From positions 1 through 34,514 of the forward strand of contig JAFBAM010000104.1 of the NCBI GenBank assembly GCA_019247755.1: a DNA stretch of 34,514 nt, given 5' to 3'. The stretch comes from Sphingomonas sp. (GTDB lineage: Bacteria; Pseudomonadota; Alphaproteobacteria; Sphingomonadales; Sphingomonadaceae). The translations under genes and the position numbers were made by a program. The stretch's first letter is position 1; each line of letters begins with the position of its first letter. Positions 20,519 through 28,661 of this stretch are shown in pieces. The notes beneath the pieces are model-generated. The model did no database searches. It was not told where the DNA came from and saw nothing but the letters and a program-made list of their open reading frames with translations.

Positions 20519-21673
20519 ATGATTTCCCGCCGCTCCTTCATTAGCGCAACGGGTGCCGCAGCCGGACTTGCCACCCTCGGATTGCCGAAGATGGTCTTAG
20601 CCCGAGCCGCCACCGACCGGCGCTTCGTCTTCATCATCCAGCGGGGCGCTGCCGACGGACTGCACATCGTCGCGCCGACGGGGGATCCGGCCTATGCGGG
20701 CTTGCGCGGGGATTTCGCACAGGATCTGGCGAGCGGCGCCAAGCTCGGGACATTCTTCACGCTTCACCCAGCGCTGGCCGAAACCGCGAAACTCTACTCG
20801 GATAAGCAGGCGTTGTTCGTCCACGCGGTTGCGTCGCCATACCGGGACCGCAGCCACTTCGACGGCCAGAACGTGCTCGAGACCGGTGGCTCGGCCGCCT
20901 ATCGCCTGCGCGACGGTTGGATGAACCGGCTGCTCGGCCTGCTTCCAGCCGACGAGGCCAAAGCGCTTGCGCTGTCGACGACGGTGCCGATGGCGCTTCG
21001 CGGGAGCCACGAGGTCTCATCCTACGCCCAGTCGCAACTGCCGAGCCCCAGCGATGACCTGCTGACGCGGGTGTCGGCGCTCTACGCCGCTGACCAGCAG
21101 CTCCACGGCCTGTGGAGCGCCGCGATGGACACGCGGATGATGGCCGGCGATCCCATGAAAGGCGGCGGGCAGAATGGTGCCGCTGTCGGCTCGCTCGCGG
21201 CGAAGATGCTGGGCCCCGACGGGGCGCGGATCGCAATGATCGAAACCACCGGTTGGGACACGCACTCCGGCCAGCGGGGGCGGCTCACTGCGCAGCTCAG
21301 GAGCCTCGACCAACTGGTGGCGGCACTCAAGGCAGGCCTCGGCCCGGACTGGGCGAATACGCTGGTGGTCGTCGCGACCGAGTTCGGGCGTACCGCGAAG
21401 CCCAACGGCACCGGCGGTACTGATCACGGGCAGGCTTCGGCCGCTATGCTGCTGGGCGGCGCGGTGCGCGGCGGAATGGTGATGGCAGATTGGCCCGGTC
21501 TGGCGACAGCGTCGCTTTACGAAGGGCGAGACCTCAAGCCGACGGCCGATCTCGACGCACTGCTCGCCGGGGCGCTGGCGCAACATTACGGGCTTGAGCC
21601 GGCGCGGGCGATGGCGACATTGTTTCCCGACAGCCGAGGTAGCGCACTGCGCCAGCCATTGATCAGCACTTGA
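20519..21673 (+). CDS. DUF1501 domain protein, Tat-exported
   Basis: A 384-residue DUF1501 protein with an alkaline-phosphatase/sulfatase-like fold. It has a twin-arginine signal, MISRRSFISATGAAAGLATL, so export is in folded form. Typical features are FVFIIQRGAADGLH, the block DRSHFDGQNVLETG, WDTHSGQRGRLTAQL, and VVVATEFGRTAKPNGTGGTDHGQ with conserved Glu, Arg and His residues. GGAGATAAGG lies directly upstream of the ATG. It is co-transcribed with DUF1800; the pair presumably acts together in the periplasm, though the substrate is unknown. Confidence 0.9.
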   Translation: MISRRSFISATGAAAGLATLGLPKMVLARAATDRRFVFIIQRGAADGLHIVAPTGDPAYAGLRGDFAQDLASGAKLGTFFTLHPALAETAKLYSDKQALFVHAVASPYRDRSHFDGQNVLETGGSAAYRLRDGWMNRLLGLLPADEAKALALSTTVPMALRGSHEVSSYAQSQLPSPSDDLLTRVSALYAADQQLHGLWSAAMDTRMMAGDPMKGGGQNGAAVGSLAAKMLGPDGARIAMIETTGWDTHSGQRGRLTAQLRSLDQLVAALKAGLGPDWANTLVVVATEFGRTAKPNGTGGTDHGQASAAMLLGGAVRGGMVMADWPGLATASLYEGRDLKPTADLDALLAGALAQHYGLEPARAMATLFPDSRGSALRQPLIST

Positions 21674-21783
21674 CCTCGAAGCTGCAGAGATAAGTTCTAC
21701 TCGTCTCGTTCGATCAGCTTCAGATAGAAATTCCATTTAGGGCTGGCTTCGCTAGCACGCGCGGCGGCAAATCCGCCACTCGG

Positions 21784-21816
21784 CTAGTGTCCGCAATGGG
21801 TCGAAAACTGACTCTG
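21784..21816 (+). repeat. dispersed palindromic element, single copy
   Basis: CTAGTGTCCGCAATGGGTCG followed by AAAACTGACTCTGG has family arms and loop GGGTCG at 21798-21803. The arms pair with mismatches. It lies between the DUF1501 gene and the convergent membrane-protein gene. Confidence 0.7.
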
Positions 21817-21973
21817 GCGATCCCCTGACCAACCGTCGTTTTGAACGTGATTGGGATTCGGAGGCGGCATCGAGATTCGCGACAACGGATGTTATGTAAA
21901 ATTGTGTCGATCCGCTGCACGTCAATCGGGGCATCCGCATGGAAAGCCACTCTAACAGCGAACCTCCACTCCC

Positions 21974-22720
21974 TTACTCGTCAGTGACTTCACAGTCCGT
22001 TGAGTCGTATTCAACTCCGCTGTCGCCACTCGGCGTGAACCTTGGCGGACCCAACGGCTGTCCATCCGGTCCAAAAAGTATCGATACCCTGCCGGTGATT
22101 ACTGAAGTTCGGGTAGGATGATCGGCGTCCCTGCCGAATCTCACGACGTAACGATACTCGCCCTTTAGGACGGGGGGCGATTTGATGGGCGGATCGAAAT
22201 AAACGTGGTCTTTTTGGACTGGGATTGCCGCGCCCGGAATTAGTCTTTCAGCTGGAACCAAGTCGATGGATTTTTCCTCAAATCGGTCAGTGCTGGCTCT
22301 TCCGTCCAGTCTGAGGAAATGATCGCTCACAACATAATGCACCGTTTCGGAATTCTTGTTGCGAGGCTCTATCTCCAGCACGAACTTTGCCAGCCTGTTT
22401 TGGTCGTCATGATTCATTGAGCCGCATATGCGATAAGCGAGGCGCAAATTCGCGCCTTGGTACACGCGGTAGCCCGCAACCCAGCAGTAAATCAGCCAAG
22501 TTCCGCACGCGGCCGTAAGCACAACAAGCCAACCCAATTTCAAAGCGCGCCAGAGATAGGTCAGGCCATATAAGGGTAGAAAGCTCAGGATGAGCCAGCG
22601 ACTTGTTTCGGTCGGCCACTCAGCCATCCATGCGCCGATTCCCAGCGCAATTGCCGCTTCGAGAGGTCGCCTTGCTCCCGCGAGAAACTGTTTTCCACGA
22701 CTAGCGGAGTGCGAAGGCAT
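21974..22720 (-). CDS. membrane protein with soluble C-terminal domain
   Basis: A 248-residue protein I cannot assign. The N-terminal 85 residues hold two or three membrane helices (LEAAIALGIGAWMAEW; WLILSFLPLYGLTYLW; LVVLTAACGTWLIYCWVAGY). The remaining 160 residues form a soluble, probably periplasmic beta domain (LAKFVLEIEPRNKNSETVHY; LKGEYRYVVRFGRD; TSVITGRVSILFGPDGQPLG). Cys residues near 104 and 244 could pair. It stands alone between the DUF1501 operon and the recombinase module and is probably accessory. Confidence 0.6.
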   Translation of the reverse strand: MPSHSASRGKQFLAGARRPLEAAIALGIGAWMAEWPTETSRWLILSFLPLYGLTYLWRALKLGWLVVLTAACGTWLIYCWVAGYRVYQGANLRLAYRICGSMNHDDQNRLAKFVLEIEPRNKNSETVHYVVSDHFLRLDGRASTDRFEEKSIDLVPAERLIPGAAIPVQKDHVYFDPPIKSPPVLKGEYRYVVRFGRDADHPTRTSVITGRVSILFGPDGQPLGPPRFTPSGDSGVEYDSTDCEVTDE

Positions 22721-22918
22721 GGCTGTTTGATATCATTGCGGTCTTCCGCCGCAACGCGCTTGAACAAACGTCCCGTCGTTTCAGCTTCAAGACTTGACTG
22801 GCCTGTCTAACAGAGCGTTGGTCCACATGAGCCGCTGATGAGCGGTAGCGCCGCCCTTCGATGCTGAAGCCCGCGGCTTGGGTCAGTGCCAGCGATGATA
22901 CTGGCGAGGAGACCCAAG

Positions 22919-23152
22919 ATGACCAAGCAGACAAAGAAGCAATCGAAAAGCGCCCACGTCACCAAGATGCTGTCGCGCGGCACCGGCGCGACCGTCGCTG
23001 AGATTGTGAAATCGACCGGCTGGAAGGAGCACAGTTGCCGCGCATTTCTCACCGGTGTGCGGAAGAGCAACAAACTCCTCAAAGAGCAGCGGGCGGATGG
23101 CAAGACAGCCTACCGGATCGACGCGGCTCCGGCTGAGGTCACGGCGGAGTGA
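22919..23152 (+). CDS. DUF3489 domain protein
   Basis: A 77-residue winged-helix-like protein. The start is the ATG at 22919, with GGAG about 9 nt upstream. Family pattern: basic start MTKQTKKQSKSAHVTKML, then SRGTGATVAEIVKSTGWKEH, SCRAFLTGVRKSNKL and KTAYRID. Such proteins are the first gene of a conserved alphaproteobacterial trio with DUF2924 and a large serine recombinase. The fold suggests DNA binding, perhaps recombination directionality or regulation (inference). It overlaps the next gene by 4 nt. Confidence 0.85.
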   Translation: MTKQTKKQSKSAHVTKMLSRGTGATVAEIVKSTGWKEHSCRAFLTGVRKSNKLLKEQRADGKTAYRIDAAPAEVTAE

Positions 23153-23601
23153 CGTCGCTCGAGCAGCAACTAGCGGAGCTGCCCGGAATGTCACCGGCGC
23201 AGCTCCGCGCCAAATGGCGCGATTGCTGGCGCAAGCCTGCGCCCGACATCGGCCCCGACCTGCTTCGCCGCGGGATTGCGTGGAAACTCCAGTCTCGCGT
23301 TTACGGCGAGTTGCCAAGGCACATCGAGCGTGAGCTCGAGAGGGCAGCGCAGCGACTCCGTCGAGGCGATGAGCTGATCAGCACAAGCCCGTCCTCGCTC
23401 AAGACGGGGACGAGGCTCGTTCGAGAATGGCAGGGCAGGGTGCACCACGTGCTCGTGCTGGATGAGGGCTATGAGTATGACGCAAGGTGCTTCAGCTCAC
23501 TGACGCAGGTTGCCACGGCTATCACCGGCACGCACTGGTCAGGCCCGACCTTCTTCGGACTGAGGAAACACAAGTCCGTCAGCCGTAGGGCGCAGACGTG
23601 A
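23149..23601 (+). CDS. DUF2924 domain protein
   Basis: A 150-residue DUF2924 protein starting at a GTG that overlaps the preceding stop. Typical blocks are LAELPGMSPAQLRAKWRDCW, PDLLRRGIAWKLQSRVYGEL, LKTGTRLVREWQGRVHHVLV and FSSLTQVATAITGTHWSGPT, ending FFGLR. The C-terminal half resembles small nucleic-acid-binding modules. It is always found with a large serine recombinase and presumably helps it, but mechanism is not established. The next gene starts inside its last codons (GTGA). Confidence 0.9.
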   Translation: MTSLEQQLAELPGMSPAQLRAKWRDCWRKPAPDIGPDLLRRGIAWKLQSRVYGELPRHIERELERAAQRLRRGDELISTSPSSLKTGTRLVREWQGRVHHVLVLDEGYEYDARCFSSLTQVATAITGTHWSGPTFFGLRKHKSVSRRAQT

Positions 23602-25160
23602 AGCGCCGCTGCGCCATCTACACTCGCAAGTCGACGGAAGAGGGCTTGGAGCAGGCGTTCAACAGTCTCGATGCTCAGCGCGAGGCCTGCGCCGCCTACA
23701 TCCTCAGCCACGCCCATGAGGGCTGGGAGCAGGTCAACGAGCATTATGACGATGGAGGCTGGTCTGGCGGAAATATGGCCAGGCCAGCACTCCAGCAGCT
23801 CCTTGCTGATGTTGCTGCCGGCAAGGTCGACGTCATCGTCGTCTACAAGGTTGACCGGCTGACACGCAGTCTCGCTGACTTTGCGCGCATCGTCGAAGAG
23901 CTTGATAAAGCAGGCGCATCGTTCGTGAGCGTCACGCAGGCCTTCAACACGACGACAAGTATGGGGCGGCTCACCCTCAACGTGCTGCTGTCGTTCGCCC
24001 AGTTCGAGCGCGAGGTGACCAGCGAGCGGATCCGGGACAAAGTCGCGGCATCCAAGCGCAAGGGCATGTGGATGGGTGGCGCGGTGCCGCTCGGGTACCG
24101 CCTTCGAGATCGGAAACTGCTCATCGACGAGAGCGAGGCCGCGATCGTCCGGCACATATACAATCGCTACTTGCACCTGAAGTCTGCCACTGCGCTCGCG
24201 AACGAGCTTGCGCGATCAGGCATTCGATCGAAGCTTAGAACTTTCAACGATGGGAGGACCCGAGGGGGTTGTGCTTTCAGCGCGGGGTCGCTCGGCCAGA
24301 TACTCAAGAACCCACTGTTCATCGGCAAGGTTAAACACCGCGGCGAACTCTACGAAGGACAGCACGAGGCGATCATCGATCAAAAAACCTGGGACCAGGT
24401 TCAAACCACCTTTGGCGCGAACAGACGAGCTCGAGTGCTTGGGGACCGAGCGCGGTCGCCCAGCCTTCTCGCCGGTATGGTCTTCGACCCTGATGGTCGG
24501 CGGATGACTCCCGTGTTCACGAACAAGGGATCGCGTCAGCATCGGTATTATGTCACCCGGCTAAAACCCGGGGAGGGGAAGGCTGAGGCATGGCGGGTTC
24601 CCGCTGCCGATATCGAGGCGGCGGTCTTGGATCAGGCCGAGCAAGCGATGGCGCGTGGCCTGGAAGCCAATGTTACCGAAGAGGCGACGAGCATTCGTGG
24701 GCTGCCTGTTCCTGAGCAGCGCTCTATTCTTCTCGCACACAGGACGGCGGTTCGGTTGTCTGCTGAAGAACTCGAAATCGCGTTCGGGGCTGAGGACGCA
24801 CAATCCGTCCGGCTGCCGGCCAAGCTCAGGAAGGGTAAGGAGCTTAGGCTCGTGGTGGGGGATGGAGGCTCACAGACTCGCGCACCCGATCGCTCGCTTT
24901 TCCGATTGGTAACCCATGCCCTGGCCGCTCAACGGGCGGTACTTGCTGGTGAAGCGGACCCGTTGGTTTCCGGCTACACCGAGCGTCACCTCTACAAGCT
25001 TCTGCGACTTAGCTGGCTGGCGCCAGACATTCTCGCTGCGATGGTAGAGGGTCGACAGCCGATCGAACTATCCGGACGTCGTATTTTACGCGCAGCTGAC
25101 GTTCCCCTCTGCTGGCGTGAGCAGCGGCGGTTCTTCGGCTTCAGTGAGCAATCAAGCTAG
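23598..25160 (+). CDS. large serine recombinase
   Basis: A 520-residue large serine recombinase cutting and joining DNA through a 5'-phosphoserine link. The resolvase domain (1-150) has the nucleophile Ser12 in YTRKSTEEG, LDAQREAC, VYKVDRLTRSLADF and the long helix FAQFEREVTSERIRDKVAAS. A recombinase domain follows (VPLGYRL..SLGQILKNPLFIGK, about 160-265). The usual zinc-ribbon segment (GMVFDPDGRRMTPVFTNKGS) has no Cys pairs, as in this alphaproteobacterial subgroup. The TAG stop is part of a palindromic element. It is translationally coupled to DUF2924. Its att sites are not identified. Confidence 0.92.
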   Translation: MKRRCAIYTRKSTEEGLEQAFNSLDAQREACAAYILSHAHEGWEQVNEHYDDGGWSGGNMARPALQQLLADVAAGKVDVIVVYKVDRLTRSLADFARIVEELDKAGASFVSVTQAFNTTTSMGRLTLNVLLSFAQFEREVTSERIRDKVAASKRKGMWMGGAVPLGYRLRDRKLLIDESEAAIVRHIYNRYLHLKSATALANELARSGIRSKLRTFNDGRTRGGCAFSAGSLGQILKNPLFIGKVKHRGELYEGQHEAIIDQKTWDQVQTTFGANRRARVLGDRARSPSLLAGMVFDPDGRRMTPVFTNKGSRQHRYYVTRLKPGEGKAEAWRVPAADIEAAVLDQAEQAMARGLEANVTEEATSIRGLPVPEQRSILLAHRTAVRLSAEELEIAFGAEDAQSVRLPAKLRKGKELRLVVGDGGSQTRAPDRSLFRLVTHALAAQRAVLAGEADPLVSGYTERHLYKLLRLSWLAPDILAAMVEGRQPIELSGRRILRAADVPLCWREQRRFFGFSEQSS

Positions 25161-25187
25161 AGTCCGTTTTCGACCCATTGCGGACGC
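25158..25187 (-). repeat. dispersed palindromic element at recombinase stop
   Basis: TAGAGTCCGTTTTCGACCCA followed by TTGCGGACGCTT. The loop CGACCC is the complement of GGGTCG, with GTCCG/CGGAC arms. The first three bases are the recombinase stop codon. Confidence 0.75.
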
Positions 25188-25212
25188 TTGTGGCGAATGC
25201 GACATTCTGGAC

Positions 25213-25815
25213 GTGTTCACTGCAGTCCTCTTCTTCATGGCCGCTCAAATTTCCACGTCCGGGGGAGTCTACGAAAACATTACGGCTCAAGAGGCAGCCA
25301 AACGTTTCACCCAGTGCGGTCTCGGGCCCGCCACGATCCGTTGGAATGATCCCGAAATGGGGGGCGAGGACGTACTGGCCGCATCAGACATCAAGTCGGC
25401 GACTGACGAGCAACTAAGGTGCGCGGACCTAGCGATCAGCTATTACAGCCTTGAGTTGCCGCCCGAGATCGAGCGCCGCTTCGAGGTTTTGCGCGAGGCG
25501 CGCTTAGCTCCCGTGTTCCAAGCGCAAGCTCGCGAGTGGCTTTCTGCTCGAGGGCTTCTCAACCGCGTCCCGCAGTATCGAACAGGTGTGACGGACGACG
25601 CCGCCTTCACGCGGCAAGTGGAGAACGTTTGTGGTCGCCGAGCTAAAGGCGCCTTCCAGTCAAAGTTCGGATTCCATGCAGTCAGTCCTGACTGGGTAAA
25701 TCGAAACCTGAATCCGCCTGGCAAGGGCAGCGAGGTCCTGTCTTGCCTCATGAATGTCGCCACCGTCAGCGGCTTCCAAATCGGCTTCATCGGGAACGAA
25801 TATTACCAGCGCTAG
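25213..25815 (+). CDS. exported hypothetical protein
   Basis: About 200 residues. The open frame begins far upstream inside the recombinase and repeat element. A GTG at 25213 gives a signal-peptide-like start (VFTAVLFFMAAQISTSGG), and an ATG at 25237 is the alternative. The mature part is mostly helical with a few Cys (TAQEAAKRFTQCGLG; DEQLRCADLAISYYSLELPP; SEVLSCLMNVATVSGF). No family is recognised. Palindromic elements sit on both sides. It is probably an envelope protein of the accessory region. Confidence 0.55.
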   Translation: MFTAVLFFMAAQISTSGGVYENITAQEAAKRFTQCGLGPATIRWNDPEMGGEDVLAASDIKSATDEQLRCADLAISYYSLELPPEIERRFEVLREARLAPVFQAQAREWLSARGLLNRVPQYRTGVTDDAAFTRQVENVCGRRAKGAFQSKFGFHAVSPDWVNRNLNPPGKGSEVLSCLMNVATVSGFQIGFIGNEYYQR

Positions 25816-25847
25816 CTAGTGTCCGTTTTCGACCCAAAGCTGACGCT
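25816..25847 (-). repeat. dispersed palindromic element, single copy
   Basis: CTAGTGTCCGTTTTCGACCC followed by AAAGCTGACGCT, loop CGACCC; it begins immediately after the stop codon of the upstream hypothetical gene (ends 25815). Confidence 0.7.
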
Positions 25848-25872
25848 ACGGGATTAGACCTCATTTTGATGC

Positions 25873-26976
25873 CTAAGGCTGCCGCGCTGGCGGCGGCGTG
25901 ATCATCCGAAACGGCGAAGGTCGATCTTCAGCGCCAAGCGGCTGGCAGGTTCCTGTCGTCGCCATTTTACTCATGACCTCGCCCATTAGCTCGCCGGCCG
26001 GCGGATCGTAGTTTGAGAGGGTCACAACCACCCAGCCGCTTTCCGGAAAGACGGCGAAATCGGTGTTCGTGCCGATGCTTCCACCCGACTGGCCGATGCG
26101 CCACGGGCTCGATTTCTGCTGGAAGATCCGCTCCTTGGTGGTCTTCGACACAAGCTTGTCGCCGACCAGGGCGCGGCCGAGGGCGAGCATGTCCGATGCA
26201 GAGCTCAGCCCGTCGCCGGCGGCCGACGCAGGAAGATCAGGCAACCCCGCCGTCACTGGCCGAGGCGTTTCGGCCAGCCCGGCGGGCGACATTCTTGTGT
26301 ATCGAATGACGGCTTTGCCGTCTGGCGTGAGGCTGCTGTGGGTCATGTCGAGCGGCCGAAAGACATGCGATTGCAGGTAGTCGCCGTAAGACTGGCCAGA
26401 CGTTGCCTCGATTACTGCGCCGAGCAGGAAATAGCCGCCATTCGAATATTCTGTCCGACTACCGGGTGCGAAAGCCAACGGCTGGGCAGCGACCAATGGG
26501 ACTAGATCTCGCGCAGACCGTGCCGAGATCAACACCTGCGCGATCTCTGGGTTCAGCATGGTGAGGCTGGCGACGCCCGACTGGTGATGCAGCAGCTGGT
26601 CGATCGTCACCGCGGCCAGTTGAGGCGGAAGCCCGCCCAAATAGCGGCCGACCGGGGCAGCCAGATCGAGCTTCCTGGCGTCGACCAGTTGGGCGATTGC
26701 GATTTGAGTCAGGACCTTCTGGACGGATGCCAAGCGGAACGGCGCATCTGACGTCGGGCGGCGCGTGCCGGCGGCATCAGCAAAGCCAGCGGCCCGCTCA
26801 AACCTAGCGGTGCCGTCACTAGCCGCCACAATTCCCGAGAAGGGCACTTTTGCCGACTGCTGGTCGAAGCAGTGACCAAGGCGGTCTTCCATCGAAGCAG
26901 CGGCGGGCGGTGGTGCCGCGGCAGGAAGAATTGCGAGCGCCGCCGACGCGAGAGCCACATTTGCGAGACACGACAT
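25873..26976 (-). CDS. serine hydrolase of the beta-lactamase/class C-like family
   Basis: A 367-residue exported protein of the penicillin-binding-like serine hydrolase family (PF00144 type: esterases, D-peptidases, class C lactamases). The ATG at 26976 follows GGGAG and gives a signal peptide (MSCLANVALASAALAILPAA). Catalytic motifs: SVQK (SxxK, in FRLASVQKVLTQIAI), YSN (YxN, in SRTEYSNGGYFLLGAVIEAT) and GGSIG in place of the KTG/HxG box. The substrate cannot be told from sequence, and antibiotic hydrolysis should not be assumed. It is divergent from a winged-helix regulator 57 bp away, which probably controls it. Confidence 0.85.
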   Translation of the reverse strand: MSCLANVALASAALAILPAAAPPPAAASMEDRLGHCFDQQSAKVPFSGIVAASDGTARFERAAGFADAAGTRRPTSDAPFRLASVQKVLTQIAIAQLVDARKLDLAAPVGRYLGGLPPQLAAVTIDQLLHHQSGVASLTMLNPEIAQVLISARSARDLVPLVAAQPLAFAPGSRTEYSNGGYFLLGAVIEATSGQSYGDYLQSHVFRPLDMTHSSLTPDGKAVIRYTRMSPAGLAETPRPVTAGLPDLPASAAGDGLSSASDMLALGRALVGDKLVSKTTKERIFQQKSSPWRIGQSGGSIGTNTDFAVFPESGWVVVTLSNYDPPAGELMGEVMSKMATTGTCQPLGAEDRPSPFRMITPPPARQP

Positions 26977-27023
26977 TTCCGATGACTCCCGACCACGCTT
27001 GCTGACAGAGGAGTATCCCGGCA

Positions 27024-27057
27024 TCTACTCAGGATGGAAGACAATATCCTGAGTAGA
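27024..27057. promoter_or_regulatory. perfect 12-bp inverted repeat, probable operator
   Basis: TCTACTCAGGAT (27024-27035) and ATCCTGAGTAGA (27046-27057) pair exactly over a 10-nt spacer. The repeat spans the start codon of the regulator at 27034 and lies 47 bp upstream of the divergent hydrolase start. That position fits a site bound by the regulator itself to control both directions. Confidence 0.7.
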
Positions 27058-27654
27058 ACGAGGACCGTCCATCGGGCCGACCAGGCCGCCCTCTTCGCAA
27101 CGTCGAGCAAGCGAAGGATGCTTATGATGTTCGCGCCCGAGGCGCTTTCGGTGTCTGAGGCCGCCGCTCGCTCGAATTTCGAGCTGAAGCGGTTCCATTA
27201 TCATGTTGGCCGGCTGTTCAAGGCTGGCCTGCTCAAAGTGGATTCCGTCCGAACTCGGGCGGGTCGAGCGATCAAGCTTTACCGGACGGTCGCGCCCGCC
27301 TTCTACGTTCCGAGTGAGGCGCTTCCGAAGCCATCGACAGATGAAATCGCGAAGGAGCTTCGTGAGCTGCTTCAAGCAGACGAAGCGCAGGCGAGTGCGG
27401 GTATATTGGTCAGCCTCGGGGCCAACATGGAGCCCAAAGTCGAGTTCATTTCCGCGGAAGGGCACAAGCGCAACGGCTTCGAGCTGTGGCGCATCCTGCG
27501 GCTCAAGCGGATAGATTACGAGCGCTTGCGAAGCGAACTCGATGCAGTGCTAAGCCGCTATCAGGACTGCTCCGACAAGGAGGGTAACGTCTACCTGATG
27601 CATGCCGGCGGCGCGCTTCGCGAGCGTTACGAGGGTGTTGTCGATAACGCCTAG
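27034..27654 (+). CDS. winged-helix transcriptional regulator (ArsR-like)
   Basis: A 206-residue protein with an N-terminal winged helix: ATSSKRRMLMMFAPEALSVS then EAAARSNFELKRFHYHVGRL and FKAGLLKVDSVRTRAGRAIK. The arrangement (helix, SVSEAAARSN, recognition helix, wing) is that of ArsR-like HTH proteins. The C-terminal 110 residues are helical and may sense a ligand or dimerise (LRLKRIDYERLRSELDAVLS). The ATG lies inside a perfect inverted repeat, so the protein may repress its own start. It is probably the local regulator of the divergent serine hydrolase. The effector is unknown. Confidence 0.75.
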   Translation: MEDNILSRTRTVHRADQAALFATSSKRRMLMMFAPEALSVSEAAARSNFELKRFHYHVGRLFKAGLLKVDSVRTRAGRAIKLYRTVAPAFYVPSEALPKPSTDEIAKELRELLQADEAQASAGILVSLGANMEPKVEFISAEGHKRNGFELWRILRLKRIDYERLRSELDAVLSRYQDCSDKEGNVYLMHAGGALRERYEGVVDNA

Positions 27655-27680
27655 GGTCCACGCACTCGCAACACGGGAAT

Positions 27681-27741
27681 GTCAGCTTTCCACCCAAAGC
27701 TGCCGCTAGGCTAGCCTCCGTATTCGACCCAAAGCAGACGT
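27681..27741 (-). repeat. dispersed palindromic element, composite copy, reverse orientation
   Basis: First hairpin: GTCAGCTTTCCACCCAAAGC (27681-27700, loop CCACCC at 27690-27695). Second: CCTCCGTATTCGACCCAAAG then CAGACG (loop CGACCC at 27725-27730). Spacing is 35 bp. Read on the minus strand it has the same GGGTCG-then-GGGTGG order as the other composites. Confidence 0.75.
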
Positions 27742-27775
27742 TGCGGTATCCCCGTGCTTGTAGCAGCGTTGCACG

Positions 27776-27961
27776 ATGAAGCGTTGGTGGTTGCTCTACG
27801 CCCTGACTTTGCTGCTCTTGGCGCTTTACGTGCTTTGGATTTTGAGAGGCATCACGCCGGAAACGAAATGCAAACAGGGCGGGGGTTTTTACAGCAACGC
27901 CTATCGAACCTGCATGTACGCAGAGCCTCCAGCCGCCCCGATCAGAAATGTCGGCCACTAA
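27776..27961 (+). CDS. small membrane-anchored protein
   Basis: A 61-residue protein with a strong N-terminal membrane helix (MKRWWLLYALTLLLLALYVL) and a short Cys-containing tail (ETKCKQGGGFYSNAYRTCMY) whose two Cys could pair outside the membrane. No ribosome binding site is obvious. It is bracketed by palindromic elements at 27681-27741 and 27963-27986. No family is recognised. Confidence 0.55.
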   Translation: MKRWWLLYALTLLLLALYVLWILRGITPETKCKQGGGFYSNAYRTCMYAEPPAAPIRNVGH

Positions 27962-27962
27962 C

Positions 27963-27986
27963 GTCAGCGTTCCACCCATTGCTGAC
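27963..27986 (-). repeat. dispersed palindromic element, single copy
   Basis: GTCAGCGTTCCACCCATTGC followed by TGAC: arms GTCAGC and GCTGAC are perfect, loop CCACCC. It begins 2 nt after the end of the small membrane protein gene. Confidence 0.75.
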
Positions 27987-28013
27987 GGACAGGCTTGGCT
28001 TCATGATCGTTGC

Positions 28014-28661
28014 ATGAAGGTTCGATTGCTCCTGATGGCTTCGCTCCTTGCCGTCGGAGCGTCGGCGAGGGCGGAACCAGAGACCGACGCGAAACACGCG
28101 ATCCAGGCCATGTATTCATACGGCGGTTGCGTGGTCGATTTTTCTCCGTCGCGCACGCGACGAGTCCTCAGCATGGTTCCCGGCTCCAAGGAAGAACAGG
28201 CGCTGCTGAGGTCAGTTACCGACGACCGGTGCATCAATGGTCACGGCGGCTCGCAATATCTCTTCTTTGAGCCTGAGATGCTCCGGGGAGCTATCGCAGA
28301 GGCCATCCTGCACTTGGACCAAAAGCGCGGCACGAAAGCCAAGATGACGGATGCCCCTGCGCCCTTTGCGCCATTGTCGCCAAAGGATTTGGAAGGGCTG
28401 AGCACCGAAGGAAAATCAACATTGCTGGTATTGGACGTTGCCCAATGCCTGGTTGCGTCTGACGCACAAGACGTAAATGCGCTCTTGGACACCGATCCGG
28501 CCTCGCAGGAAGAGGGGCAGGCATTCGCGAAGTTGGTGCCGCATCTCGGACCGTGCATTCCGAATGGAAGGCAGGTGACGCTGGCAAAGCCTCGGCTTCG
28601 TGGCGCTTTGGCTGAGGCGGTTTATCGGTCTGCTTTCGTAATGGCTCCGGCATCGCGCTAG
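28014..28661 (+). CDS. exported hypothetical protein
   Basis: A 215-residue exported protein. The frame opens upstream at 27948 through a palindromic element; the ATG at 28014 begins a clear signal peptide (MKVRLLLMASLLAVGASARA). The mature part is helical with four Cys likely to form disulphides (SYGGCVVDF; DDRCINGHGG; VAQCLVAS; GPCIPNG). No family is recognised, but this type of periplasmic protein is frequent in sphingomonads. The TAG stop lies inside the palindromic element at 28657-28692. Confidence 0.65.
   Translation: MKVRLLLMASLLAVGASARAEPETDAKHAIQAMYSYGGCVVDFSPSRTRRVLSMVPGSKEEQALLRSVTDDRCINGHGGSQYLFFEPEMLRGAIAEAILHLDQKRGTKAKMTDAPAPFAPLSPKDLEGLSTEGKSTLLVLDVAQCLVASDAQDVNALLDTDPASQEEGQAFAKLVPHLGPCIPNGRQVTLAKPRLRGALAEAVYRSAFVMAPASR

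Noticed and set aside
25873-26976. Naming the serine hydrolase as an antibiotic beta-lactamase (AmpC)
   Set aside because: The SxxK and YxN motifs are present, but the KTG box is replaced by GGSIG and many esterases and peptidases share this fold; there is no specific evidence.
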